NCBI RefSeq assembly: GCF_003150675.1
Contig: NZ_QGGB01000004.1
Coordinates: 56,867-120,866, forward strand
Length of the DNA stretch: 64,000 nt
Origin: Rhodohalobacter mucosus
Lineage (GTDB): Bacteria; Bacteroidota; Rhodothermia; Balneolales; Balneolaceae
Direction: 5' to 3'
Shown here: one piece after another, positions 8,492 through 17,028 of the stretch
Position numbering within the stretch: position 1 is the stretch's first letter
How the letters are laid out: each line of letters opens with the position of its first letter
Made by a program: the position numbers and the translations under genes
Notes under the pieces: model-generated
What the model was told of the DNA's origin: nothing
What the model saw: only the letters and a program-made list of their open reading frames with translations
Database searches by the model: none

Positions 8492-9466
8492 ATGAAGAGT
8501 GCAATCGCCATGTTTTTCTTTTCTTTCCTCTTTTTCACATTTTCCTCATGCGAAGATGATAATCCCGCCTCTTCAGATGATTTTGCATCCGAATGGATAA
8601 GATCTGCAGAAAACCCGGTGCTCAGGGATCTTATACCGGCTGAAAACTACGAGGGGGCCGGTGATCCTCATGTCTTTTTTGATGAAGACGGTTCACTCAA
8701 AATGATTTATTCAGGTGATGCAAACGGCGTTATTTCCATTAAGCTTGCTGAAGGTACCAGCCTTACGGAATGGGAAAAGAAAGGTGCACTGCTTTTTGAG
8801 GTCGGCCCTTCCGGAAAGGATATCAGCAAGGAGACCTCATTTTACAGAAAATCTTTCGATGGCAAACACCAGATTTACTACATCGGGTATGCGGATGAAG
8901 ACAGCTATGAGGCGGAAATATATTTAGCCGAAGCGGATAATCTGACGGGACCTTACATGCAAATGGAAAACCCTGTGGTGCCGCGGGGTAACATTGCCGG
9001 AAAAGAGGTTTATCTGATGACTTCACCGAGCGTTGTGGAATACGAAGGCAAACTTTACATGACGTTTCTGGGCTGGAATGACTCTCCGGATAAAGTAACT
9101 GAAGTCTGGGTTCTGGGCGCAATCTCTGATGATGACGGGTATACGTGGACTGATTTCCAGGTTGTGGATACCAGAATTGGCATGGAAGGACAGGTTACAA
9201 AAGTAAGTGAGAATGAATTTGTTTCAGTAAGAACCGGGACATACGGAGACAGGGAAGCTATCTATTACGCCACATCCTCCAGCCCGTTTGGCCCCTGGGA
9301 TGAGTCACCGCAACCCATTCTGGTTCAGGAAGATTCTTCATTGGAAAAAGATGAAATCATTGCACCTCAGATTACGATCGATCCGGTAACCGGCGAGGAG
9401 TATCTGTTTTATACCGGGGCTGATCACCAGTCTGGATGGTGGATAATGCTGGCAGAAAAGAGATGA
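8492..9466 (+). CDS. lipoprotein with five-bladed beta-propeller (GH43/GH32-like)
   Basis: The 324-residue protein has a lipoprotein signal (FFTFSSC, Cys20) and a Ser/Asp linker. The mature domain shows the blade pattern of glycoside hydrolase clan F/J-like propellers: DPHVFFDEDG near residue 57 followed by repeated Y/F-x-G and W-containing strands, including LYMTFLGWN and EYLFYTGAD. An N-terminal Asp in GDPHV is the usual base of GH43-type enzymes, but I cannot confirm a catalytic Glu. AGGAG upstream of the ATG supports the start. It may be an outer-membrane-anchored glycosidase or a non-catalytic propeller. Confidence 0.6.
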   Translation: MKSAIAMFFFSFLFFTFSSCEDDNPASSDDFASEWIRSAENPVLRDLIPAENYEGAGDPHVFFDEDGSLKMIYSGDANGVISIKLAEGTSLTEWEKKGALLFEVGPSGKDISKETSFYRKSFDGKHQIYYIGYADEDSYEAEIYLAEADNLTGPYMQMENPVVPRGNIAGKEVYLMTSPSVVEYEGKLYMTFLGWNDSPDKVTEVWVLGAISDDDGYTWTDFQVVDTRIGMEGQVTKVSENEFVSVRTGTYGDREAIYYATSSSPFGPWDESPQPILVQEDSSLEKDEIIAPQITIDPVTGEEYLFYTGADHQSGWWIMLAEKR

Positions 9467-9491
9467 AACGGCCCGGTTTCCCGATACATAA

Positions 9492-9531
9492 CCCGTTGCA
9501 TCCACGATTACGTGGTCTGAGCGGTTTTTTG
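9492..9531 (+). terminator. possible terminator after the propeller lipoprotein
   Basis: A CCACG/CGTGG hairpin (9502-9515) within imperfectly paired flanks is followed by GCGG and a run of six T at 9525-9530. The stem is modest, so the call is tentative. Confidence 0.4.
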
Positions 9532-9555
9532 TAGTTTCAATCTGGTCTTATATAA

Positions 9556-9756
9556 TTAACGTGAGTTCCCCGAGGGGAGTACCGCCTTTAGGCGCAGAGG
9601 GGTGTTAGTAATGAAAATAATGCCAAAATTTAATTATTTGAGTCAAACCAAAGCTCAGCCCAAAAGGGATTTCTTACGTGACGGGTCATCCCCCCCGGGC
9701 TCTTGCGAGCCTTTCCCCCTTCTGCAATAGGGATCTCTTCGGGCAACTGACGTTAA
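9556..9756. mobile_element. MITE-like segment bounded by inverted repeats
   Basis: A 201-bp non-coding segment is bounded by TTAACGT (9556-9562) and ACGTTAA (9750-9756); the match extends imperfectly to 11 bases. Inside are two hairpin-rich, C/G-run blocks (CCCCGAGGGG, CCGCCTTTAGGCG, GGGCTCTTGCGAGCC). It has no coding capacity. The structure suits a small non-autonomous element or a repeat relic, but I cannot see target-site duplications or a second copy in this window. Confidence 0.4.
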
Positions 9757-9767
9757 CTACCTAAAAG

Positions 9768-10745
9768 ATGGATAAAATTATAAAATGGGGAATACTCGGC
9801 CCCGGCAACATCGCAACACTGTTTGCAGACGACCTTCAACTATCCGACCGTGCCATCCTTCAGGGCGTAGCTTCCCGGAATTTGGATAAAGCCAGGGATT
9901 TCAGCAGCACCTACCAATCTCATACATACTATGGATCGTACGAAGAACTGGCCGACGACCCGGATATAGATGTCATCTATATTGCAACTCCCCACCCCTT
10001 TCACTGTGAACAGACCCTGATGTGCCTTCAAAAAGGAAAATCGGTTTTGTGTGAAAAGCCGATGGGAATGAATGCAACAGAGATGAAAAGCATGTTTGCG
10101 GAAGCCAGGGCACGAAACCTGTTTCTGATGGAAGGCATGTGGACCCGGTTTATTCCGGCCACAAAAAAACTTCTTCAGCTTCTGAACGAAGATGCCATAG
10201 GCGAACTGCTTTTCATGCGCGCAGATTTTGGTTTTAAATCCGACGCCGGACCTGAGAGCCGCCTGTTCAAGAAATCACTCGGAGGAGGTTCACTGCTGGA
10301 TATCGGCATTTACCCGGTATATCTTAGTCTTCTGGCCTTTGGGCTGCCGCATGAGATCAAGGCGATGGCACGCATGACTAAATCCGGTGTCGACAGCTAC
10401 TGCTCCATGCTGTTTGGGTATGCAGATGGAGCAAAAGCGGTCCTTGAATCAACATTTGAAGCTGAAACTCCCACTGAAGCGACACTCTTCGGAAGCCGGG
10501 GATCCATAAAACTTCAAAGCCGGTTTCACCACTCTGAGAACATCACCATAACCCTGAACGGGGAAGAGCAGAATCTGAAACTACCCTACAGGGGAAACGG
10601 ATATTTCCATGAGATCGAAGAGGTAAATGACTGCCTGCTCAACAAGAAAACAGAGAGTTCAAATTACCCATTGCAAACAAGCCTGGATCTGATTACCGTT
10701 CTGGATCACGTAAGAGATGAGATCTCACTGTCGTACAATTCATAA
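9768..10745 (+). CDS. Gfo/Idh/MocA-family NAD(P)-dependent oxidoreductase
   Basis: The 325-residue protein opens with a Rossmann motif GILGPGNIA (8-16) and has the family signature EKP at 96-98 in VLCEKPMG. The C-terminal half carries the beta-sheet substrate domain with GGGSLLDIGIYP. This last motif and the overall length fit the dimeric dihydrodiol dehydrogenase/1,5-anhydro-D-fructose or D-xylose dehydrogenase branch. It is a single cytoplasmic gene with no linked sugar genes nearby; substrate is unknown. Two other members of the superfamily lie at 22707-23753 and 35387-36664. Confidence 0.88.
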   Translation: MDKIIKWGILGPGNIATLFADDLQLSDRAILQGVASRNLDKARDFSSTYQSHTYYGSYEELADDPDIDVIYIATPHPFHCEQTLMCLQKGKSVLCEKPMGMNATEMKSMFAEARARNLFLMEGMWTRFIPATKKLLQLLNEDAIGELLFMRADFGFKSDAGPESRLFKKSLGGGSLLDIGIYPVYLSLLAFGLPHEIKAMARMTKSGVDSYCSMLFGYADGAKAVLESTFEAETPTEATLFGSRGSIKLQSRFHHSENITITLNGEEQNLKLPYRGNGYFHEIEEVNDCLLNKKTESSNYPLQTSLDLITVLDHVRDEISLSYNS

Positions 10746-10881
10746 CGTGTCTTTATTTTAACAAATCGGGTGAGATCTCCATCATTCAACCATCCGCCAC
10801 AGTAAATGTTCAATTTGCTGTGATCCCGAACTTAATTCAATCAATACCATAAAATTGGGGTTCGTTAAACGAAATATAGAA

Positions 10882-11283
10882 ATGGAAGGGTATCTGGACT
10901 CCCTGAATACAGAGTGGCGGCTTCTTTCCGACTCAGAATACAGGCACATGCTCCAATCCCTGAACAGCTTTATGGATCAGGGCGCCTTCTCACTGTTCGA
11001 GGGTGAGCGCGCATACGCAGCATTCGTGGAGCGCCTTCCGCTGTACGGGTATTTGTTCAGTGCTCCCGAACACGAATACTTTTCAGCCAATGAAAGCGGC
11101 GGATCGGCCGTCACATTCGGTTATGAAATAAGAAATTTGTCGGGAGTGGACAGAGAGAGAATCAACTCAATTGAATGCGTAATCTCAGACAGTGAGATGT
11201 CGTTTTGCGCTGCATTCCATCATGAGTGGGAATCACTTGTACCCGAACAGTTTTTTGACCTCCACACCGGTTCAGAGAACTGA
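10882..11283 (+). CDS. hypothetical protein
   Basis: A 133-codon frame starting at ATG 10882 (an in-frame TTG lies nine codons upstream). The product is acidic, without signal peptide or membrane segment, and I recognise no family. Length and regular amino-acid composition suggest a real gene. It stands alone between the oxidoreductase and a small minus-strand gene. Confidence 0.5.
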   Translation: MEGYLDSLNTEWRLLSDSEYRHMLQSLNSFMDQGAFSLFEGERAYAAFVERLPLYGYLFSAPEHEYFSANESGGSAVTFGYEIRNLSGVDRERINSIECVISDSEMSFCAAFHHEWESLVPEQFFDLHTGSEN

Positions 11284-11372
11284 AAAGGCACACACTGAAC
11301 CGCTATGCCGGACTCATCCACTGAATGGAGTAAAAAGAGTACGTTTCCAATCGATGGCCTGCAGGCAGACGG

Positions 11373-11552
11373 TCACATCATGGTATCTTCTTTTCTCGCT
11401 TTAAAATAGCTGATACCACCCGTTATTAGAACCAGCAAACCAATCCATGGCGCCCAGCTAACCGTTGACGAAGCGGAGTCCGGTTCAGAAAAAAATGAAT
11501 AAAGAATAAAAAATATCCCCGCGAGCAATATTACGATCCCTGTTACTTTCAT
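11373..11552 (-). CDS. small two-helix membrane protein
   Basis: I choose the ATG at 11552 because a clear GGAGG lies five bases upstream on the minus strand; an extension of nine codons exists. The 59-residue product has two hydrophobic helices (MKVTGIVILLAGIFFILYSFF and APWIGLLVLITGGISYF) joined by a short Ser/Asp-rich loop and ends in a charged tail. The layout resembles the DUF3185-type proteins at 16140-16613. Function is unknown; it is likely an inner-membrane protein. Confidence 0.65.
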   Translation of the reverse strand: MKVTGIVILLAGIFFILYSFFSEPDSASSTVSWAPWIGLLVLITGGISYFKARKEDTMM

Positions 11553-11852
11553 ATACCCTCCGTTTATTTGATTTACCACGCTGCTCTTCTAAAATACTTT
11601 AAAAAAATCTGTCTCCATAATTAAGTGTGATTGCGCCGGATGGCAGAATAGGTACGCCGGTTAACGATCCGGCATTGCAGCCATGTCTTTATCTCCCGAT
11701 CCTGTTCCGAGTCGCGTTTCGCATTAAAGATACCGATCAAGATTTTTGACGCTACGGCATATCTGCCGGAGCATTGAATCGATTCTGCTGATTCAGAATG
11801 ATTTTGTATACTTTTATCTCTCAAACCGTACTGTAACCCCAATGTATCCGAC
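11553..11852. other. intergenic region
   Basis: About 300 bases between divergent genes. A 77-codon minus-strand frame spans 11621-11854 but shows no recognisable family, signal or RBS and covers the start of the next gene, so I do not call it. No hairpin terminator is evident. Confidence 0.4.
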
Positions 11853-13286
11853 ATGACTTACAGAAGCATTTTGGTGTCGCTCATTACATTAACCTTTATC
11901 CTGTCATCCTGCGGTGAAACGGCAACGGAGCATCCCTTCGAAGCCTATGTAACCGACCCGCATCCCTCCTACAGTTACGAGCTGCAGTCAACGATTGAAG
12001 GAAGCTCCCATACCACCTATGTGATACGAATGGTGTCGCAGGAGTGGCTGACTGAAGAGATTGTGGATGAAACGGAGTGGCGGCACTGGCTTACCGTTGT
12101 TGTACCAAATAATATTGAGCATCAAACATCGCTGCTCATGATTGGCGGCGGTTCTCATAATGATGAACCTCCTGCTGAAGCGCCCTCCATTGTGCTTGAA
12201 GCGGCACTTGCAACCGGCTCAGTTACAGCTCATTTGGACAATGTTCCCGCTCAGCCGCTCACATTCATCGACGATGCAAACAGAGAGCGTTATGAAGATG
12301 ACATCATCGCCTACGGCTGGCGGATGTTTCTGACCGGAGGAGCAATGGACGAAGACGCCGCCTGGCTCAGCCGGCTGCCGATGACCGCAGCCGCCATGAG
12401 GGCCATGGATACCGTTGAGGATTTTACCCTGTCTGAGCTGGGATTGACGGTGAACGACTTTGTGGTTACAGGCGCATCAAAGCGGGGTTGGACTGCCTGG
12501 ACAACCGCCATTTTTGATAACAGGGTGGTTGCTATTGTTCCTGCCGTAATTGACCTCCTCAATCTGGAGTCCTCTTTTGAACATCATTGGAGAGCCTACG
12601 GCGAATGGTCGCCCGCGATAGAGGAGTACGAAGAGGAACAAATCATGTTATGGCAGGAATCGAAGGAGTATGCACGGCTGGCTGACATTGTGGACCCGTA
12701 CTCATATCTCGACAGTCTCCGCATGCCCAAATACATAATCAATGCCGCCAGCGACGAATTTTTTCTTCCTGACTCCTGGCAATTTTACTGGCACGATCTG
12801 CCCGGCAGAAAACATCTGCGCTATATTCCAAACACAGGTCACTCACTGAGCGGCACCGATATGCACGAAGGCCTGATTGCTTTTTACAGCTCCATATTGA
12901 ACAGAAGTGAACTGCCGCAGTTTGAGTGGTCTGCAACAAACGATCAGCTTACAGTGCGATACGATCCGGCCAACCCGCCCGACCGCCTGCGTCTCTGGAA
13001 TGCTCACAACCCGGAAGGACGCGATTTCAGGCTGTATGTGATCGACCGGATCTGGATGGCCCGTGAACTTGATATTGAGCAGGACGGTGAGGTAACCGTT
13101 ATGCTCGATCACCCCTCAAGCGGGTTTACCGCCTGGTTTGTGGAAGCGGAATTTAACTCGGACAGCGCGTATCCCTTTACAGAAACCTCCGGGGTGGTGG
13201 TTACTCCGGATATCTACCCATACGAATCCTTCGAAGCTGAAAACCCGTTAGGAACCCCGCCGGATACTGCAGGATACGCTGAATGA
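11853..13286 (+). CDS. PhoPQ-activated pathogenicity-related (PqaA-like) lipoprotein
   Basis: The 477-residue protein has a lipobox (FILSSCGE) and matches the PqaA family along its length: an early WRHWLTVVVP, the nucleophile-elbow-like VVTGASKRGWTAW, FDNRVVAIVPAVIDLLN, PKYIINAASDEFF and a late NTGHSL. This is an alpha/beta-hydrolase-like fold with Ser, Asp and His in the expected order. In enteric bacteria pqaA is induced by PhoPQ and linked to antimicrobial peptide resistance; that regulation should not be assumed here. It is probably envelope-anchored. Confidence 0.85.
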   Translation: MTYRSILVSLITLTFILSSCGETATEHPFEAYVTDPHPSYSYELQSTIEGSSHTTYVIRMVSQEWLTEEIVDETEWRHWLTVVVPNNIEHQTSLLMIGGGSHNDEPPAEAPSIVLEAALATGSVTAHLDNVPAQPLTFIDDANRERYEDDIIAYGWRMFLTGGAMDEDAAWLSRLPMTAAAMRAMDTVEDFTLSELGLTVNDFVVTGASKRGWTAWTTAIFDNRVVAIVPAVIDLLNLESSFEHHWRAYGEWSPAIEEYEEEQIMLWQESKEYARLADIVDPYSYLDSLRMPKYIINAASDEFFLPDSWQFYWHDLPGRKHLRYIPNTGHSLSGTDMHEGLIAFYSSILNRSELPQFEWSATNDQLTVRYDPANPPDRLRLWNAHNPEGRDFRLYVIDRIWMARELDIEQDGEVTVMLDHPSSGFTAWFVEAEFNSDSAYPFTETSGVVVTPDIYPYESFEAENPLGTPPDTAGYAE

Positions 13287-13339
13287 TTCTCTCCGGATAT
13301 TCCTTTTTTATTGATGAATTCTGAATCAGACCGTTTTTG

Positions 13340-14272
13340 ATGAACATTGTATCCCTGCTGCCTTCAGTCACTGAAATCGTATGCTCACTGGGCCTGCGAA
13401 ATGCATTGGTTGGACGATCGCATGAGTGCGATTTTCCGGAAGACGTTTTATCGCTCCCTGCCGTCACAAAAACGTCATATCCGGAACAGCGGTCCGGCCG
13501 GGAAACAGACCAAACCGTTCGGGAAATAGTAAGCAGCGGACTGTCTCCCTTCGAAGCCGATCCGGATCTTCTCCGCAGGCTCGAGCCGGATATCATCATT
13601 ACGCAGGATCACTGCGAGGTATGTGCCATTTCCATCGACAGGCTGAAAGCTGAAACGAAATCGTACCTGGAGAACGCTGACGTGGACCTGTTATCCGTAT
13701 CTCCCTCATCCTTGCAGGAGATCATGGACTCGATAACCGATATAGGCCATGTGCTGAATGTGCCTGACAGAGCGGCTAACCTGGTTACTGAACTGAGTGA
13801 ACGGCTCAATATCATCCGCCAAACAGTTCAGGGCGAACCGGAAAAAAGCGCGGTTACGCTTGAGTGGATATCCCCCCTGATGACTGCAGGTAACTGGGTT
13901 CCTGAGCTGATCGAAATTGCCGGAGGCGACGACTTAATCGGTATACCCGGAGACCATTCACCCTGGATCGATTTTGATGCCGTACGAGAGTCCGACCCGG
14001 ACTATTTGCTCATCATGCCCTGCGGCTACAGCATTCAGGATACCATGAATGAGTTCGAAGCTCTTGAACGGACAGACGGCTGGGTGGACCTGAAGGCTGT
14101 ACGCGAACAGCAGGTATATCTGCTTGACGGCAGTCAGTTTTTCAACCGGCCCGGCCCCCGGATCTACGACTCCGCACGGATACTGGCTGAAATATTCCAT
14201 CCCAATCTATTTCAGCCGCTTTATAAAGGCACCGGCTGGATTCCGGCAGGGCATTCGGTTGCTGTACCGTAA
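13340..14272 (+). CDS. cobalamin-binding (BtuF-like) periplasmic-binding-fold protein
   Basis: The 310-residue product begins MNIVSLLPSVTEIVCSLGL, the typical BtuF/FhuD-fold opening, and includes EPDIIITQDHCEVCAI, GGDDLIG and DPDYLLIMPCG. It lacks a signal peptide, as do many proteins annotated cobalamin-binding in this phylum, so it may act in the cytoplasm or be exported in another way. No BtuCD permease or ATPase is adjacent. ATG at 13340 is preferred over the TTG immediately before it. Substrate is assigned by family resemblance only. Confidence 0.8.
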   Translation: MNIVSLLPSVTEIVCSLGLRNALVGRSHECDFPEDVLSLPAVTKTSYPEQRSGRETDQTVREIVSSGLSPFEADPDLLRRLEPDIIITQDHCEVCAISIDRLKAETKSYLENADVDLLSVSPSSLQEIMDSITDIGHVLNVPDRAANLVTELSERLNIIRQTVQGEPEKSAVTLEWISPLMTAGNWVPELIEIAGGDDLIGIPGDHSPWIDFDAVRESDPDYLLIMPCGYSIQDTMNEFEALERTDGWVDLKAVREQQVYLLDGSQFFNRPGPRIYDSARILAEIFHPNLFQPLYKGTGWIPAGHSVAVP

Positions 14273-14287
14273 ACCCTGATTCACATT

Positions 14288-14755
14288 TCATCTCACCGTT
14301 ACAACCGGATTATGGAGCACAGGGAAATTGCAGGAGTTTGCGATAAAGCACATGCGGTTTGCATCATTATGAAGTGAACGTGCTTTTTCAGTTCTGTCAT
14401 CCTCAAGTATCAGCACTTTGGGATTCAGGAGTACGGATACAAAGCGTCCCGCCCCGTCTTCATCCTCAACCATCTCCCCCGTGGCCACGTCGCTGTACTC
14501 TAGTACGGTTATTCCGTTTGTTGAGCAAAGATGAAGATACCAGAGCATGTGACAGCCTGAGAGCGCCGAGAGAAACTGTTCCTCAGGATTGATGCGTGAC
14601 GGATTGCCTCTAAAGGCCGGATCCGATGAGCAATGCTGGTCCGGTTTACCGTCGATTTGTACGGTAAAGTCCCTCCTGTAGCTTGCATACGAACGCGTTC
14701 CTTCTCCGTCATTTCCGGTCCAGACTGTCCTGATTCGGTACGAATGAATTCCCAT
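14288..14755 (-). CDS. OsmC-family peroxiredoxin-like protein
   Basis: The 155-residue protein has the two conserved cysteines of OsmC/Ohr proteins, Cys68 in ALSGCHML and Cys142 in ANSCNFPV, at the standard spacing, plus the NPEEQFLSALS helix start. Such proteins reduce organic hydroperoxides in the cytoplasm. It ends ten bases after the stop of the LolA-like gene region on the same strand and could be the second gene of that transcript. Confidence 0.88.
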   Translation of the reverse strand: MGIHSYRIRTVWTGNDGEGTRSYASYRRDFTVQIDGKPDQHCSSDPAFRGNPSRINPEEQFLSALSGCHMLWYLHLCSTNGITVLEYSDVATGEMVEDEDGAGRFVSVLLNPKVLILEDDRTEKARSLHNDANRMCFIANSCNFPVLHNPVVTVR

Positions 14756-14765
14756 CAGTGCAGGG

Positions 14766-15599
14766 CTACGGGTTTACCCGTACCTCTTGTACAAGAAATA
14801 CCATGTCACCAATCTCACCGGTATCCAGTATGGATTCCATTCGCTCAATTTGCGGCTTCATCTGCTCTTCGATCATTTTGCGCTGAGCTTCCGGCATCTG
14901 CTCAAGTTGTTGCCGAAAGGCCTCCAGCCCTCTCCTTGCTTCCGCAATTTCTTCATCGGTAAACTCGGTTTCCATACCCGAAAACTGAAACGTAACCGTA
15001 TGTGCAACCGGCAGGCCGCTGTGCATTTGGTAATCCTCCATCAGGATATCCACAATAAACTCTTTTCCTGAATCGTCTCCCTGAACAAACCGGAGTTTTC
15101 GCGCAATGAGTTCTTCCCTGTCGAGCCAGACGGTTGCAGACCGGACACTCATCTCCGCGGATGTGTCCTCAAACTCAATGTCGTCACTGACCAGTGTATT
15201 CAGCAAGTCCGCATCATCAATAAATACCCTGTACACTGAAAAATTATTGAACTGATCATTTTCAATGCTTTCAGCTCCGCTGATCAGAATGGGCAGCTGA
15301 TCATCGAAGACTCCTGACAGCAAACCGGAATCAATTTCAGGATCTTCATTTTCAGGACGGAGCCATACTCTGCCGTTTTCACTCTGCTTTACATACCGCG
15401 TTGTCGATGCAGGTATGATGTTGTCTTGCGCCTCCACCGTAATTTCCACGGCCTCTATACCTGAAAGCCGATCGGCATTCATCTCAAGAATCATGTCCGC
15501 AAGCTGACCGGGAGCAGGCTGAGCGGCGGCCAACGCCGGTACGATGACAAGGTGGATAAAAAGAATTGAAACCGTCGTGATCCGTTTGAATGTTCTCAT
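14766..15599 (-). CDS. exported LolA-fold-like protein
   Basis: I place the start at the ATG at 15599, which gives a good signal peptide (MRTFKRITTVSILFIHLVIV, cleavage near AAAQP). The 277-residue product has a beta-rich mature domain with VWLDREELIARKLRF and HTVTFQF, similar to the half-barrel of LolA/outer-membrane lipoprotein-sorting proteins. A helical Glu/Gln-rich segment (EARRGLEAFRQQLEQMPE) interrupts the barrel near the C-terminus. An in-frame ATG 25 codons upstream would hide the signal peptide. Function is inferred only from fold resemblance. Confidence 0.6.
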   Translation of the reverse strand: MRTFKRITTVSILFIHLVIVPALAAAQPAPGQLADMILEMNADRLSGIEAVEITVEAQDNIIPASTTRYVKQSENGRVWLRPENEDPEIDSGLLSGVFDDQLPILISGAESIENDQFNNFSVYRVFIDDADLLNTLVSDDIEFEDTSAEMSVRSATVWLDREELIARKLRFVQGDDSGKEFIVDILMEDYQMHSGLPVAHTVTFQFSGMETEFTDEEIAEARRGLEAFRQQLEQMPEAQRKMIEEQMKPQIERMESILDTGEIGDMVFLVQEVRVNP

Positions 15600-15715
15600 A
15601 TGCCGCTTTGTTTTGTAAGTGTACAGCCTGATTTTACGAAATGTGTCTCTAAGTTTGAAATGATACGGCTGCACTATATTATCCGGTCAGGTCTCTTAAA
15701 GATAAGCAGCATGCA

Positions 15716-16090
15716 ATGGCAGATGAAGATATTTTTTACGCTATGGCGGAGGAGGAACTGAATCAGTATCAGCACTTCTTTCTGTTTTCGGAGCGTGAGT
15801 TATTCAGAAAAGGCAAATACCGTGAGCTGGCAGAGAAGTCACTTCGCCAAACCCGTATTTTCGGAGCAATTGTATTTATCAATATTATCATCTTTTCTGT
15901 TATTAGCATTTTTCATTTTATTGACTTTGGAAATGATCAGACACTATCATCCCTTGTACTTGGTCTTTTGGGATGGGCCTTTGTCATCGCATCCACCTAT
16001 TTCTACACCCGAAATATTCTTGAAAAGAAAAAGTGTATGGAAAGGGTTTTGAAACTGCTGAAAGCACGGGAACAGTATATTGGTTCCTGA
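15716..16090 (+). CDS. hypothetical two-helix membrane protein
   Basis: The 124-residue product has a soluble, charged N-terminal 48 residues, two membrane helices (about 50-68 and 78-97) and a basic C-terminal tail. I recognise no family. It heads a run of three small plus-strand membrane-protein genes (with 16140 and 16374). Confidence 0.55.
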   Translation: MADEDIFYAMAEEELNQYQHFFLFSERELFRKGKYRELAEKSLRQTRIFGAIVFINIIIFSVISIFHFIDFGNDQTLSSLVLGLLGWAFVIASTYFYTRNILEKKKCMERVLKLLKAREQYIGS

Positions 16091-16139
16091 ACCGAAATAA
16101 CTGCGATCAAGGATATTGCACTTAAAAAACGGAGCTATT

Positions 16140-16343
16140 ATGAGAAAAATGATTTCAGTCGGATTGCTTGCAGGCGGGTTGTTGCTGCTGTACTTCGGAT
16201 ACCAGGATTATCAATCGTTCAGCTCTGAAGTGACGGAGTTTATTACCGGGTCTCCCGACAGTCAGGCCATGTGGATGATGATTGGGGGCACGGTTGCCGC
16301 AGTTGCGGGACTAGTTGGCCTCCTTCCCAGGGATAAAATTTAA
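16140..16343 (+). CDS. DUF3185-family small membrane protein
   Basis: The 67-residue product matches DUF3185 well: first helix ISVGLLAGGLLLLYFGY, a central SFSSEVTEFITGSPDSQAMW, second helix MIGGTVAAVAGLVGLL. GGAG six bases before the ATG at 16140 decides the start over an upstream TTG. Function of the family is unknown; it is an inner-membrane protein. Confidence 0.8.
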   Translation: MRKMISVGLLAGGLLLLYFGYQDYQSFSSEVTEFITGSPDSQAMWMMIGGTVAAVAGLVGLLPRDKI

Positions 16344-16373
16344 AACCCTGCCTTAATTCAGCATAAAAATTGT

Positions 16374-16613
16374 ATGCATCACGATCGTGACCAGATGAAC
16401 ACGGAAAACCGGAGATCATTATGGATATCCCTGATTTCCATTGCGGGCGGTGCCATTCTTGCCTGGCTGGGATACGGCTCGCTCGAACCAAGCACCGGCG
16501 ATTCACTTCTGGATGCCGCTCTTGACGCGGAAAGCGTATGGCCGGTATTTATGGTTATACTGGGCTTTGCGCTGCTCGTATCCGGCATAACGGGGATGCT
16601 GCGCGGTAAATGA
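16374..16613 (+). CDS. DUF3185-like small membrane protein, paralogue of the preceding gene
   Basis: A two-helix protein of 79 residues (72 if the ATG at 16395 is used). Helix 1 is LISIAGGAILAWLGYG, followed by a loop with DSLLDAALDAESVW, then VFMVILGFALLVSGITGM. The loop length and the Ala/Trp before helix 2 echo the DUF3185 protein 30 bases upstream, suggesting a tandem duplication that has diverged. Confidence 0.6.
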   Translation: MHHDRDQMNTENRRSLWISLISIAGGAILAWLGYGSLEPSTGDSLLDAALDAESVWPVFMVILGFALLVSGITGMLRGK

Positions 16614-16633
16614 CAGGAAAGAAGTCATTTCGC

Positions 16634-16969
16634 TTAATCAAGGCTGCTCTCCGTATAGGTTCCCATCTCCCTCAACAGGTCCCACCGGTACATACCGGCA
16701 TCGTGACCGTCATCCCAGGTTATCTTGAGCGCATGATTTCCGATGGGCTGTGCCTTAACGATCTTGTAGCTGCGGGGCGGATCGACCCTGAAAAGTTCCG
16801 GTTCGAACCGGCCCATTTTATCGTGACCGCCCCTGCACGAAACGCATGGGCAGTTTTTTCGCAGGCCGAAAAGCGGAAAATTGGACGTCTCGCCGTCTTT
16901 CCATACAATTGTTAACTGCTGATCGGAATTACTGACATCTACGGATTTCGGTACGTATCTTGGATCCAT
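16634..16969 (-). CDS. DUF971-domain protein
   Basis: The 111-residue protein fits DUF971 (gamma-butyrobetaine hydroxylase-like N-terminal domain): WKDGETSNFPLFGLRKNCPCVSCRGG contributes three Cys (a likely zinc or Fe-S site) and the C-terminal half has ITWDDGHDAGMYRWDLLRE. The family is often linked to Mrp/ApbC iron-sulfur proteins; none is adjacent here. It is cytoplasmic. Confidence 0.85.
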   Translation of the reverse strand: MDPRYVPKSVDVSNSDQQLTIVWKDGETSNFPLFGLRKNCPCVSCRGGHDKMGRFEPELFRVDPPRSYKIVKAQPIGNHALKITWDDGHDAGMYRWDLLREMGTYTESSLD

Positions 16970-17028
16970 CTGTTTTTTATACCTGAAAATTCTTAACTGC
17001 TGTTTGAAGCTAAAGATACACTCATTTC

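Noticed and set aside
11621..11854. 77-codon minus-strand frame
   Set aside because: No recognisable family and it overlaps the start of the PqaA-like gene.
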